A DNA stretch of 64,000 nucleotides from Streptomyces sp. GESEQ-4. GTDB taxonomy: Bacteria > Actinomycetota > Actinomycetes > Streptomycetales > Streptomycetaceae. Under the pieces are notes generated by a model. That model was not told the origin of the DNA. It did not search any database and saw nothing but the letters and a program-made list of their open reading frames with translations. Positions 36,581 through 44,785 of the stretch are shown here, piece after piece (positions within the stretch are counted from its first letter, which is position 1; each line of letters opens with the position of its first letter). The stretch lies in contig NZ_JAFFSU010000013.1 in the NCBI RefSeq assembly GCF_017948455.1, forward strand, positions 62,001 through 126,000, given 5' to 3'. Both the position numbers and the translations under genes were made by a program.

Positions 36581-36700
36581 ATGACGAGGGTGGCGTTACA
36601 ACGGCTCTACCAGGCCTCGGTACCCTCTGAGCGGCAACCGAAGCCGCGCCCTTACCCAGAAGGGCCCCACCTGAAATTCAGCGAGGAGCGAACCGCGTGA
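36581..36700 (+). CDS. Possible 39-codon leader peptide coupled to parE
   Basis: An open frame from ATG 36581 to TGA 36698-36700 encodes 39 residues (MTRVALQRLYQASVPSER... ending SEERTA). Its stop overlaps the parE GTG as GTGA, so translation could be coupled. A TAGTGT box 6 nt before the ATG suggests leaderless transcription. It contains one TTA codon (the sixth), which in Streptomyces needs the developmental bldA tRNA. Short frames arise by chance in this DNA, and nothing shows it is translated. Confidence 0.3.
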   Translation: MTRVALQRLYQASVPSERQPKPRPYPEGPHLKFSEERTA

Positions 36701-38820
36701 CCGCCGAGACGTCCGTGCCGTCCACAGCGCTGCTGGCAGGAGCAGACCGGGACGGTTCCAACTACACCGCGCGTCACCTGCTCGTCCTCGAGGGGCTCGA
36801 GGCCGTGCGGAAGCGCCCGGGTATGTACATCGGGTCGACCGACAGCCGTGGCTTGATGCACTGCCTGTGGGAGATCATCGACAACTCCGTGGACGAGGCC
36901 CTCGGGGGCTACTGCGACCACATCGACGTGATCCTCCACGACGACGGATCCGTCGAGGTCCGGGACAACGGCCGAGGCATTCCGGTCGACGTCGAGCCCA
37001 AGACCGGCCTCTCCGGTATCGAGGTCGTCATGACCAAGCTGCACGCCGGCGGCAAGTTCGGCGGCGGCTCGTACGCCGCCTCCGGCGGTCTGCACGGCGT
37101 CGGCGCCTCCGTGGTGAACGCCCTGTCCGCCCGGCTCGACGTCGAGGTGGACCGCAGTGGCCACACGCACGCCATCAGTTTCCGGCGCGGTGTCCCCGGA
37201 GCCTTCGACGGCGACGGCGCCGACGCCAAGTTCGAGGCCAAGAGCGGCCTGCGCAAGGCCAAGAAGATCCCCAAGACCCGCACCGGCACCCGCGTGCGGT
37301 ACTGGGCCGACCGCCAGATCTTCCTCAAGGACGCCAAGCTCTCTCTGGAGAACCTGCACCAGCGGGCACGCCAGACGGCTTTCCTGGTGCCCGGCCTGAC
37401 CATCGTCGTGCGCGACGAGCTCGGCCTCGGTGAAGACGGCAGCAAGGGCGAGGAGTCCTTCCGCTTCGACGGGGGCATCAGCGAGTTCTGCGAGTACCTC
37501 GCCACCGACAAGCCGGTCTGCGACGTCCTCCGCTTCTCAGGGCAGGGTTCCTTCAAGGAGACGGTCCCGGTCCTGGACGACCACGGCCAGATGACGCCCA
37601 CGGAGGTCACCCGCGAGCTCGGCGTCGACGTGGCGATGCGTTGGGGCACCGGTTATGACACGACCCTGAAGTCGTTCGTCAACATCATCGCCACGCCCAA
37701 GGGCGGCACCCACGTCGCGGGCTACGAGCAGGCGGTCGCCAAGACGCTGAACGAGGTGCTGCGCGCCAAGAAGCTGCTGCGCGTCGCCGAGGACGACATC
37801 GTCAAGGACGACGCCCTGGAGGGCCTCACCGCGGTCGTCACCGTGCGTCTGGCCGAGCCCCAGTTCGAGGGGCAGACCAAGGAGGTCCTCGGCACCTCGG
37901 CGGCCCGCCGCATCGTGAACACCGTGATCACCAAGGAGCTCAAGGCGTTCCTCACCTCCACCAAGAGGGACGACGCGGCCCAGGCACGCGTGGTCATGGA
38001 GAAGGCCGTCTCCGCGGCCCGTACCCGGATCGCCGCCCGCCAGCACAAGGACGCGCAGCGCCGGAAGACGGCTCTGGAGTCCTCGTCGCTGCCCGCCAAA
38101 CTCGCCGACTGCCGCAGTGACGACGTCGACCGCAGCGAGCTGTTCATCGTCGAGGGAGACTCCGCGCTCGGCACCGCCAAGCTCGCCCGGAACTCCGAGT
38201 TCCAGGCGCTGCTGCCGATCCGCGGCAAGATCCTCAACGTGCAGAAGTCGTCCGTGACCGACATGCTCAAGAACGCCGAATGCGGGGCGATCATCCAGGT
38301 CATAGGAGCGGGGTCGGGCCGGACCTTCGACATCGACGCGGCCCGCTACGGCAAGATCATCATGATGACCGACGCCGATGTGGACGGCTCCCACATCCGG
38401 ACGCTGCTGCTGACCCTGTTCCACCGCTACATGCGGCCCATGGTCGAGGCCGGCCGGGTCTTCGCGGCCGTCCCTCCACTGCACCGTGTCGAGCTCATCC
38501 AGCCCAAGAAGGGCCAGGACAAGTACGTCTACACGTACTCGGACCGGGAACTGCGCGACAAGCTCATGGAGTTCGAGAGCAAGGGCGTCCGGTACAAGGA
38601 CTCCATCCAGCGGTACAAGGGCCTCGGCGAGATGGACGCCGACCAGCTGGCCGAGACCACCATGGACCCGCGTCACCGCACACTGCGCCGGATCAACCTC
38701 GGCGATCTGGAGTCCGCTGAGCAGGTCTTCGATCTGCTGATGGGCAACGACGTCGCACCGCGCAAGGAGTTCATCTCCAACTCGGCGGCGACGCTGGACC
38801 GGTCCCGCATCGACGCGTAG
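36697..38820 (+). CDS. parE: DNA topoisomerase IV subunit B (ParE)
   Basis: 707 aa. The GHKL ATPase has EIIDNSVDEALGG, DNGRGIPVD and GLHGVGASVVNALS. The transducer and Toprim domains show IVEGDSALGTAK (Glu) and MMTDADVDGSHIRTLLLT (DxDxD), with IQRYKGLGEMDADQL near the end. ParE powers decatenation of daughter chromosomes with ParC. I call it ParE rather than GyrB because it lies far from a gyrA partner and the matching ParC is encoded 12 kb downstream, but GyrB-like naming is also used for this locus. GTG start with AGGAG 8 nt upstream. Confidence 0.88.
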   Translation: MTAETSVPSTALLAGADRDGSNYTARHLLVLEGLEAVRKRPGMYIGSTDSRGLMHCLWEIIDNSVDEALGGYCDHIDVILHDDGSVEVRDNGRGIPVDVEPKTGLSGIEVVMTKLHAGGKFGGGSYAASGGLHGVGASVVNALSARLDVEVDRSGHTHAISFRRGVPGAFDGDGADAKFEAKSGLRKAKKIPKTRTGTRVRYWADRQIFLKDAKLSLENLHQRARQTAFLVPGLTIVVRDELGLGEDGSKGEESFRFDGGISEFCEYLATDKPVCDVLRFSGQGSFKETVPVLDDHGQMTPTEVTRELGVDVAMRWGTGYDTTLKSFVNIIATPKGGTHVAGYEQAVAKTLNEVLRAKKLLRVAEDDIVKDDALEGLTAVVTVRLAEPQFEGQTKEVLGTSAARRIVNTVITKELKAFLTSTKRDDAAQARVVMEKAVSAARTRIAARQHKDAQRRKTALESSSLPAKLADCRSDDVDRSELFIVEGDSALGTAKLARNSEFQALLPIRGKILNVQKSSVTDMLKNAECGAIIQVIGAGSGRTFDIDAARYGKIIMMTDADVDGSHIRTLLLTLFHRYMRPMVEAGRVFAAVPPLHRVELIQPKKGQDKYVYTYSDRELRDKLMEFESKGVRYKDSIQRYKGLGEMDADQLAETTMDPRHRTLRRINLGDLESAEQVFDLLMGNDVAPRKEFISNSAATLDRSRIDA

Positions 38821-38837
38821 CCGCTGCGCTCGGCCTG

Positions 38838-38906
38838 GCCGGAAACGGTGGCGGTCGGGTGCCGGAAACGGTGGCGGTCGGGTGCCGGAAACGGTGCCGG
38901 TGGCCG
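38838..38906 (+). repeat. 23-nt tandem repeat, about 2.7 copies
   Basis: Two exact 23-nt units beginning GCCGGAAACGGTGGCGGTCG (38838-38860 and 38861-38883) are followed by a diverging third copy. It lies 18 nt after the parE stop. Confidence 0.85.
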
Positions 38907-39304
38907 GCCGTCGGGTGAGGGTCGCGGCACTGCCGGGTGGAGGCGGGTGCCGTGGCTGTCGGCACGGGCGTTGTGCGTGCCGCTCACCGGCCGCGCTGCC
39001 GTGCGGGATGCCCGGCCGCCGACCGACTGTCGGGCAGAGGTGCGATGCGAGCAGTTCTGTCGGCCGGCTGTCAGGCAAGGTATCGCCCTGCCTACAGTCC
39101 TGTCGGACTGCTGCCGAGCAAGGCGTGCCTCGCCCGCAGCACCGGCGACCGGCGACGGAGTCCGTCGTGTCCACCCGTGGGTGGAGACGGCAGCGGTGCC
39201 GGATCCACCCATGATCCACCCTGGCTCCGATCTCCTGACCAGCGAATTTCCGTAGTGTCGAAGGCGTCGGCAGCGCTCGCTGTCGGCACCGTCCTTCCTC
39301 GCTC
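38907..39304. other. Non-coding gap after parE
   Basis: About 400 bases with no supportable gene, leading from the tandem repeat into the degraded operon. It probably shares that region's decay. Confidence 0.4.
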
Positions 39305-39701
39305 GCGTTGTTGATCACGGCCGTGGCCGCTCTGGTGATCGTGCGCCAGTTCCGCGCAAGCCGGATCGGCAGGGAGAGCGCTGGTGGCTCGCCCCCGCGG
39401 TCCTGACCGTCGTCGCGTTGCGCGAGCCCGTCCTCATCGACGCCCATCACCGCACCGAGTCAGTGTTCTTGCTCGGCGCCGAACTCCTCATCGGCGTCGC
39501 CACGGGAGCCGCGTGGGCGTGGACCACCCGCATATGGGCGGAGCCCAGGACACGTCCGCCCTGCTCCTCGCTCTGGCGCTCACGTTGCTCGTCCGTGGAG
39601 GGATCCTCACCTGGCGTGCTCGATCCCCGCGTCCGACTCCCGAGCAGAGCCCGGCGTACGGTGACACCGTGTCCCGGCCCGCGTGGAAGGAACATGTGTG
39701 A
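39305..39701 (+). pseudogene. Broken DUF1453-like membrane protein gene
   Basis: Three pieces of one membrane protein appear in three frames. Frame 1 (39311 on): LITAVAALVIVRQFRASRI. After a shift near 39373, frame 2: ERWWLAPAVLTVVALREP, LIDAHHRTESVFLLGAELL and TTRIWAEP. After a further shift and probable loss of about 35-40 codons near 39550, frame 3: SALLLALALTLLVRGGILTWRA, ending at TGA 39699-39701. These blocks match my memory of DUF1453 proteins. A sequencing error could explain the first shift but not the missing middle. Confidence 0.7.
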
Positions 39702-39845
39702 GGGAGAACACCTGGACGGTCTGGCCCTCCCGGGAAGCGCTCAGCCGCAAGGAACACGCCAGGCCCCGTCGGCTGTTCGCCTCGGCCGTCCGGCTGGTCG
39801 TCGCCGAGCATCCAACGACGGTTGCTGGAGCGGCTGTCGGACCCT
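39698..39845 (+). pseudogene. Remnant of a sensor histidine kinase (N-terminus only)
   Basis: GTG 39698 overlaps the DUF1453 stop as GTGA, a typical operon junction. The frame reads VRENTWTVWPSREALSRKEH, then ARPRRLFASAVRLVVA, like the start of a Streptomyces membrane sensor kinase. At about 39800 it runs into sequence belonging to a response regulator in another frame and stops. All sensor and kinase domains are missing, so a large deletion has occurred. Confidence 0.5.
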
Positions 39846-40007
39846 GAATCCCCGACGGCGCCGGCGGTGCCGCCCGACGGGCTCACCGCGCGGGAGACCG
39901 AGGTGCTGGAGCTGATCGCCGAAGGGCTCAGCAACTCTGAGAAGGACCGTGCTCAGGCGGTGCGTTACGCGTTCGCGAAAGGGCTGGCGCGGCCGCCGAC
40001 GGGGTGA
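39801..40007 (+). pseudogene. Remnant of a LuxR/NarL-type response regulator (C-terminus, internally deleted)
   Basis: The frame reads SPSIQRRLLERLSD, then LTARETEVLELIAEGLSNSE, the first half of a NarL-type helix-turn-helix. It jumps directly to KDRAQAVRYAFAKGLARP, the end of the same domain. Roughly 25 codons containing the recognition helix are absent, and the whole receiver domain is missing upstream. It cannot bind DNA as a normal NarL protein. Confidence 0.7.
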
Positions 40008-40075
40008 GTCACCTGATGGGGTGAGAGCGCGGGGAAGAAGAGTCAGGGATCTTCCCGTTCTGTCCATCCTTGGGC

Positions 40076-40630
40076 ATGCACTCAAGCAACGGTCGCTCCG
40101 GCGTAGGCGGGGGTGGACCCGAGAGTACGGCCGGGCAGAGCGGCGGCTATTGCCCACCTCCCGCCGAGAAGCCCGGAAGCGTGCGGTACGACGATCCCTG
40201 GTACGACGCGCTCGCCTCGGGCTGGGGGGAGTCGGGCGAGGCCGGAGGACCGGTTCCGGTCGTTCCGCCCGCGCGTGAGGAGCATGAGCAAAGGGCTGCG
40301 GCCGATGTGTACCTCGAGGTGCAACGCAGCGCGGCCTTCCGGGAAGTGCGCAGTCGCTACCGGCGGTTCGTGGTGCCGGCGGTGGCGGGATTCCTCGCCT
40401 GGTACGTGGGATACGTGGTGACGGCCACGACCGCTCCAGGGCTGATGGGCCGACCCGTGGTGGGTGCCGTGAATGTGGCGATGCTCGCGGGGCTGGGGCA
40501 GTTCCTCACCACGTTTCTGCTGACCTGGGCCTATGTCCGGCATGCTCGGCTGCGCAGGGACCGGGCCGCGCTCGAACTGCGGTGGGACACCCAGGAACTG
40601 ACGCGTGAGGCACGGGGCGGTGCTTCGTGA
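40076..40630 (+). CDS. DUF485 membrane protein, partner of the symporter
   Basis: 184 aa. The hydrophilic N-terminal ~75 residues precede a DUF485 domain: EVQRSAAFREVRSRYRRFVVPAVAGFLAWYVGYV, then NVAMLAGLGQFLTTFLLTWAYVRHARLRRD, with two membrane helices. DUF485 proteins are regularly encoded with ActP-type acetate/cation symporters, and here its stop overlaps the symporter start by 4 nt (GTGA), so the two are translationally coupled. ATG 40076 is used; no clear RBS. Confidence 0.85.
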   Translation: MHSSNGRSGVGGGGPESTAGQSGGYCPPPAEKPGSVRYDDPWYDALASGWGESGEAGGPVPVVPPAREEHEQRAAADVYLEVQRSAAFREVRSRYRRFVVPAVAGFLAWYVGYVVTATTAPGLMGRPVVGAVNVAMLAGLGQFLTTFLLTWAYVRHARLRRDRAALELRWDTQELTREARGGAS

Positions 40631-42219
40631 CGGACAACCATCAGACGCTGGCGCTGCTCCTGTTCAGCGCCTTCGTGGCCGTCACCCTGGGCATCACTAC
40701 CTGGGTCAGCCGCAACCGGCAGGGTTCGGTGGAGGAGTTCTACGCGGGCGGGCGGCTGTTCACTCCGGTGGAGAATGGTTTTGCCATCGCGGGCGACTAC
40801 CTGTCGGCGGCCTCCTTCCTCGGCATTTCCGGGCTTATCGCCCTCTACGGCTACGACGGGATGCTGTACTCGGTGGGCTTCCTCGTGGCCTGGCTCGTCG
40901 TGCTGTTCCTGGTCGCGGAACTGGTGCGCAATTGCGGGAGGTTCACGCTCGCCGATGTGGTCGCGGCGCGGATGCGTGAGCGGCCGGTGCGGATCGCGGC
41001 GGGAACCTCCTCGGTCACCGTGTCCGTTCTGTATCTGGTGGCGCAGATGGTCGGTGCGGGCAGCCTGGTCGCGCTGCTGCTGGGGAGTAAGAGTGAGGCG
41101 GCACAGGCCTGGACGGTCGTCGGTGTCGGCGCGCTGATGGTGATTTATGTATCGCTGGGAGGGATGCGGGCCACCACATGGATTCAGATCGTCAAGGCGG
41201 TTCTGCTGCTCAGCGGCACAGTGGCGCTGACCGTGCTCGTGCTGGTGCGCTTCCGCGGTGACTTCGACCAACTGCTGCTGACGGCGGCGGAGCGCAGCGG
41301 TCATGGCGAATCGTTCCTGGCGCCCGGGTTGAAGTACGGCGGCGACTGGACCGCCCGCTTCGACTTCATCAGCCTCGGACTCGCCCTGGTGCTGGGCACG
41401 GCCGGGCTGCCGCACATCCTGTCCCGCTTCTACACCGTGCCGACCGCACGGGCCGCACGGCGTTCGGTGGTCTGGGCGATCGGGCTCATCGGCGGCTTCT
41501 ACCTGATGACCATCGTGCTGGGCTTCGGCGCGGCAGCGATCGTCGGCCCGGATGCCGTACAGGGGTCGAACGCGGCCGGAAACACGGCGGTTCCCCTGCT
41601 CGCGCTCGATCTCGGAGGCGGCGCAGATTCCACCGGCGGAACGGTTCTGTTCGCGGTCGTGGCCGCTGTCGCCTTCGCCACGATCCTCGCGGTGGTCGCC
41701 GGCATCACGCTTGCGTCCTCGGCGTCCGTGGCCCATGACCTCTACGCGTCCCTACGACGCCGGCACGCCAAGCCGCGCAGCGAGGTGGCCGTCGCCCGCG
41801 CGGCCGCGGTCGGCATCGGCGTGGTCGCCATCGCCCTCGGCCTACTCGCACGCGACCTCAACGTCGCCTTCCTGGTGGGGCTGGCCTTCGCCGTCGCCGC
41901 CTCGGCCAACTTGCCCGTGCTGCTCTACTCGCTGTTCTGGCGCGGCTTCACCACACGCGGCGCGGTGTGGGCCGTATACGGCGGGCTGATCCCAGCCGTG
42001 GCCCTCGTGGTGCTGTCGCCGGTGGTGTCGGGCAGCCCCGAATCGCTGTTCCCCGGCGTGGACTTCCAGTACTTCCCGCTGCAGAACCCCGGCCTGGTCT
42101 CCATCCCGCTGGGCTTCGTCGCTGGCTGGCTCGGCACGGTCACTTCGGCGGAGGAACCCGACGACGCCAAACACGCGGAGACCGAAGTGCGGTCGCTGAC
42201 CGGGGCGGGGGCGGTGTAG
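40627..42219 (+). CDS. Sodium:solute symporter (ActP-like cation/carboxylate symporter)
   Basis: A 530-aa membrane protein with about 13 hydrophobic segments. Solute:sodium symporter motifs are EEFYAGGRLFTPVENGFAIAGDYLSAASFLG, LYLVAQMVGAGSLV, GTAGLPHILSRFYTVPTARAARRSV and ILAVVAGITLASSASVAHDLY. With DUF485 this indicates import of acetate or a similar short-chain monocarboxylate. A CitA/CitB-type two-component pair lies convergent downstream and may sense related compounds. Confidence 0.92.
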   Translation: MTDNHQTLALLLFSAFVAVTLGITTWVSRNRQGSVEEFYAGGRLFTPVENGFAIAGDYLSAASFLGISGLIALYGYDGMLYSVGFLVAWLVVLFLVAELVRNCGRFTLADVVAARMRERPVRIAAGTSSVTVSVLYLVAQMVGAGSLVALLLGSKSEAAQAWTVVGVGALMVIYVSLGGMRATTWIQIVKAVLLLSGTVALTVLVLVRFRGDFDQLLLTAAERSGHGESFLAPGLKYGGDWTARFDFISLGLALVLGTAGLPHILSRFYTVPTARAARRSVVWAIGLIGGFYLMTIVLGFGAAAIVGPDAVQGSNAAGNTAVPLLALDLGGGADSTGGTVLFAVVAAVAFATILAVVAGITLASSASVAHDLYASLRRRHAKPRSEVAVARAAAVGIGVVAIALGLLARDLNVAFLVGLAFAVAASANLPVLLYSLFWRGFTTRGAVWAVYGGLIPAVALVVLSPVVSGSPESLFPGVDFQYFPLQNPGLVSIPLGFVAGWLGTVTSAEEPDDAKHAETEVRSLTGAGAV

Positions 42220-42266
42220 GCGGGGCGGCCGAGAAGAGGGCGCCCGGCATCCGTATAAGGAGGGGG

Positions 42267-42301
42267 CACGGTCCCTTCCCCCCGCCCCCACCCGGGCCGT
42301 G
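42267..42301. terminator. Weak hairpin between symporter and response regulator
   Basis: CACGG-T-CCC pairs with GGG-CCGTG around an 18-nt pyrimidine-rich loop, between convergent genes. Modest stability. Confidence 0.35.
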
Positions 42302-42304
42302 TCC

Positions 42305-42985
42305 TCAGGCGCGGGTCGCCCACACGTAACGGTGTTCCGGGCGGCCCGCGTCGCCGTACTTGAGGGTGAGACGGGCCCGTCCGGTGCGTTCCAGGAGTTT
42401 CAGATAGCGCTGGGCGGTCTGGCGGCTCACCCCGGTCCGCTCGGCGATCTCCTGGGCCGACAGCGGCCCGTCGGCGCTCATCAGGCACTGACGGACCAGC
42501 TCCACGGTGGTGGGGGAGTGCCCCTTGGGCAGGTCGGGCTCCGACGGTGCCGAGAGCGCGCCGAAGATACGGTCCACCTCGGCCTGCTCCGCCTCGCCGC
42601 CGCCGTCGAGGGTGCGGCGCAGCTCCGCGTACGCCTCCAGCTTGGCCCGCAGCCCCGCGAAGGCGAACGGTTTGACCAGGTACTGCAGCGCGCCTTGCCG
42701 CATCGCCGCCTGTACGGTCGTGATGTCCCGGGCCGCCGTCACCATGATCACGTCGGTCTGGTGGCCCCGGCGGCGCATCTCCTGGACGACCGCGAGTCCC
42801 GTCTCGTCGGGCAGATAGTGGTCCATGAGGACGAGGTCAAGGCGCGGCAGCGACTCCACCTGGCGCAGCGCCTCCTCCGCGCTGTGCGCCTCGCCGGCCA
42901 CATGGAAGCCCGGCACCTTCTCGACGTAGGCGGCGTTCACCCGGGCGACCCGGATGTCGTCGTCCACCACCAGGACCTCGATCAT
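42305..42985 (-). CDS. CitB/DcuR-type response regulator
   Basis: 226 aa. The receiver domain begins MIEVLVVDDDIRVARVN with the phosphoacceptor Asp in LDLVLMDHYLPDETG; the conserved Thr and Lys are in IMVTAARD and LVKPFAF. The C-terminal helix-turn-helix (DGPLSAQEIAERTGVSRQTAQRYLKLLERTGRARLTLKYG) is typical of the DpiA/CitB class that controls di- and tricarboxylate uptake or metabolism. Its ATG overlaps the kinase stop by 4 nt. Targets are probably a carboxylate transporter; the adjacent symporter is a candidate. Confidence 0.9.
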   Translation of the reverse strand: MIEVLVVDDDIRVARVNAAYVEKVPGFHVAGEAHSAEEALRQVESLPRLDLVLMDHYLPDETGLAVVQEMRRRGHQTDVIMVTAARDITTVQAAMRQGALQYLVKPFAFAGLRAKLEAYAELRRTLDGGGEAEQAEVDRIFGALSAPSEPDLPKGHSPTTVELVRQCLMSADGPLSAQEIAERTGVSRQTAQRYLKLLERTGRARLTLKYGDAGRPEHRYVWATRA

Positions 42986-44658
42986 CGCGACTCCTCTGTG
43001 GCGGCGCTCGCAGGTGCCGACGGGACCGTGAGGGCCGGTTCCAGGTCCGGCTCGGTCAGTGCCTCGGGCAGGACTACGGTGAACTCCGCGCCCCCGCCGT
43101 GCGCCTCGCCCACAACCGCGCTGCCCCCCTGCCGCTCGGCCAGCCTGCGCACCAAGGAGAGCCCGATGCCGCGCTTGCCGTGCGCCGGCGGCTGCTTGGT
43201 GGACCACCCCTCGGTGAAGACCAACTCCCGCTGCTCCTCAGGGATCCCGGGCCCCGTGTCGCGCACCCTGAGGACGACGGTCCGCCCCTCGGCGCGCAAT
43301 TCGACCTCCACGCGCGCGTGCATCGTGCCCGCGACGGCGTCGAGAGCGTTGTCGACGAGGTTGCCGACGACCGTGACCAGCCCGCGCGGGTCGACCAGCC
43401 GGTCCGGCAGCCGTGTCCGGTCCGAGACGCGCAGGGCGACTCCGCGCTCCGCGGCGACGGTCGCCTTGCCGACCAGCAGAGCGGCGAGCAGGGGGTCCTC
43501 GATCTTCTCCGTGACCTGCTCCGCCGTCGCCCGGTGGTCGCCGACCACCTCTCCCACGAAGTCCACGGCGTCGTCGTACATCTCCAGCTCGAGCAGGCCC
43601 AGGAGCGTGTGCATGCGGTTGGCGTGCTCGTGGTCCTGGGCGCGCAGGGCGTCGATCAGGCCGTGCGTCGAGTCGAGTTCCCGGCCCAGCTGCTCCAGCT
43701 CGGTGCGGTCGCGCAGGGTGGCGACGGCGCCGCCGTCGTCGGTGGGCATCCGGTTGGCGATCAGGACACGCTGGCCGCGCACCGTGAGCAGATCGGTGCC
43801 CGTCACCCGCCCGGACAGGACATCGGCGGTACGTCCCTCGCCGAGCGCCTCGTCGGGGGAGCGGCCCACGGCCTCGTCGCCGATGCTCAGCAGGCGCTGT
43901 GCCTCGTCGTTGAGCAGGCGGACCCGGCCCGCGCGGTCCAGGGCGACGACACCCTCCCGGATGCCGTGGAGCATCGCCTCACGCTCCGCGAGCAGTCCGG
44001 AGATGTCGGAGAAGGCCAGATCCCGGGTCTGCCGATGGACCCGCCGGGAGATGAGCCAGGCGGCCAGCGCGCCGACGGCCAGGGCTCCGCCCGCGTAGGC
44101 CAGCAGCTCTGGGATCGCGTGGATCAGCAGGGCCCGGACACTGTCGTACGCGATGCCCACCGAGACCGCCCCGACGATCTCCCCGTCGCTGTCCCGCAGC
44201 GGCACCTTGCCGCGCGCGGAGCGGCCGAGCGTGCCCTCGTCGATCTCCATGACCTCCTGGCCGGCGAGCGCCTCGCTGGGGTCGGTGGAGACGTGCTTGC
44301 CGATCTGCGCGGGCTCGGTGTGCGACCAGCGCACTCCGCGCGTGTCCATGATCACGATGTACTCGGCCTTGGTGGCCTTGCGGATCTTCTCCGCCTCCCG
44401 CTGAACCGGCCCGCCGGCCGTCGGCGGAGTGTGCTCGACCTGCTCCGCGAGCTGCGGCTGGGCCGCCGCGGTCTGTGCGATCGAGAGCGCTCGGCGCATC
44501 GCCTGGTCATCCAGCTGGTCGCTGAGCGGCGCGAGGAACAGCCCGGTCGCGAGTACCGCGACGCCCGCGGCGATCGCCACCTGCATCAGCAGCACCTGCG
44601 AGAACACCCGGCGCGGCAGACCGAGCCGCAGACGGCGTGCGGGGGGAGTGGGGCTCAT
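42982..44658 (-). CDS. CitA/DcuS-type sensor histidine kinase
   Basis: 558 aa. A first membrane helix (VLLMQVAIAAGVAVLATGLFLA) precedes a periplasmic Cache/PAS domain (EYIVIMDTRGVRWSHTEPAQIGKHVSTDP). A second helix (LLAYAGGALAVGALAAWLI) leads to a cytoplasmic PAS domain (GIREGVVALDRAGRVRLLNDEAQRLL). The SpoOB-like dimerisation box with phosphoacceptor His is ALRAQDHEHANRMHTLLGLLEL, followed by ATPase motifs NLVDNALDAV, VRDTGPGIPEE and HGKRGIGLSLVRRL. This class senses external citrate or C4-dicarboxylates. ATG 44656-44658 is preferred over TTG 6 nt earlier. Confidence 0.92.
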   Translation of the reverse strand: MSPTPPARRLRLGLPRRVFSQVLLMQVAIAAGVAVLATGLFLAPLSDQLDDQAMRRALSIAQTAAAQPQLAEQVEHTPPTAGGPVQREAEKIRKATKAEYIVIMDTRGVRWSHTEPAQIGKHVSTDPSEALAGQEVMEIDEGTLGRSARGKVPLRDSDGEIVGAVSVGIAYDSVRALLIHAIPELLAYAGGALAVGALAAWLISRRVHRQTRDLAFSDISGLLAEREAMLHGIREGVVALDRAGRVRLLNDEAQRLLSIGDEAVGRSPDEALGEGRTADVLSGRVTGTDLLTVRGQRVLIANRMPTDDGGAVATLRDRTELEQLGRELDSTHGLIDALRAQDHEHANRMHTLLGLLELEMYDDAVDFVGEVVGDHRATAEQVTEKIEDPLLAALLVGKATVAAERGVALRVSDRTRLPDRLVDPRGLVTVVGNLVDNALDAVAGTMHARVEVELRAEGRTVVLRVRDTGPGIPEEQRELVFTEGWSTKQPPAHGKRGIGLSLVRRLAERQGGSAVVGEAHGGGAEFTVVLPEALTEPDLEPALTVPSAPASAATEESR

Positions 44659-44785
44659 ACCCAAGACGTTACGCGGACGTGCCGGAGCAGCCGTAGGGGT
44701 GTGGCATGGATCTCTTGATCAACGCATGGACAGGCGCTGCCTGCGGACACGCCGTGCTGCGGCATCCCTGACGTCGGTCGTGCGG

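Noticed and set aside
39418..39915. A 165-codon frame taken as one intact gene
   Set aside because: Only its first third encodes DUF1453-like sequence; the rest is out of frame relative to the DUF1453, kinase and regulator remnants.
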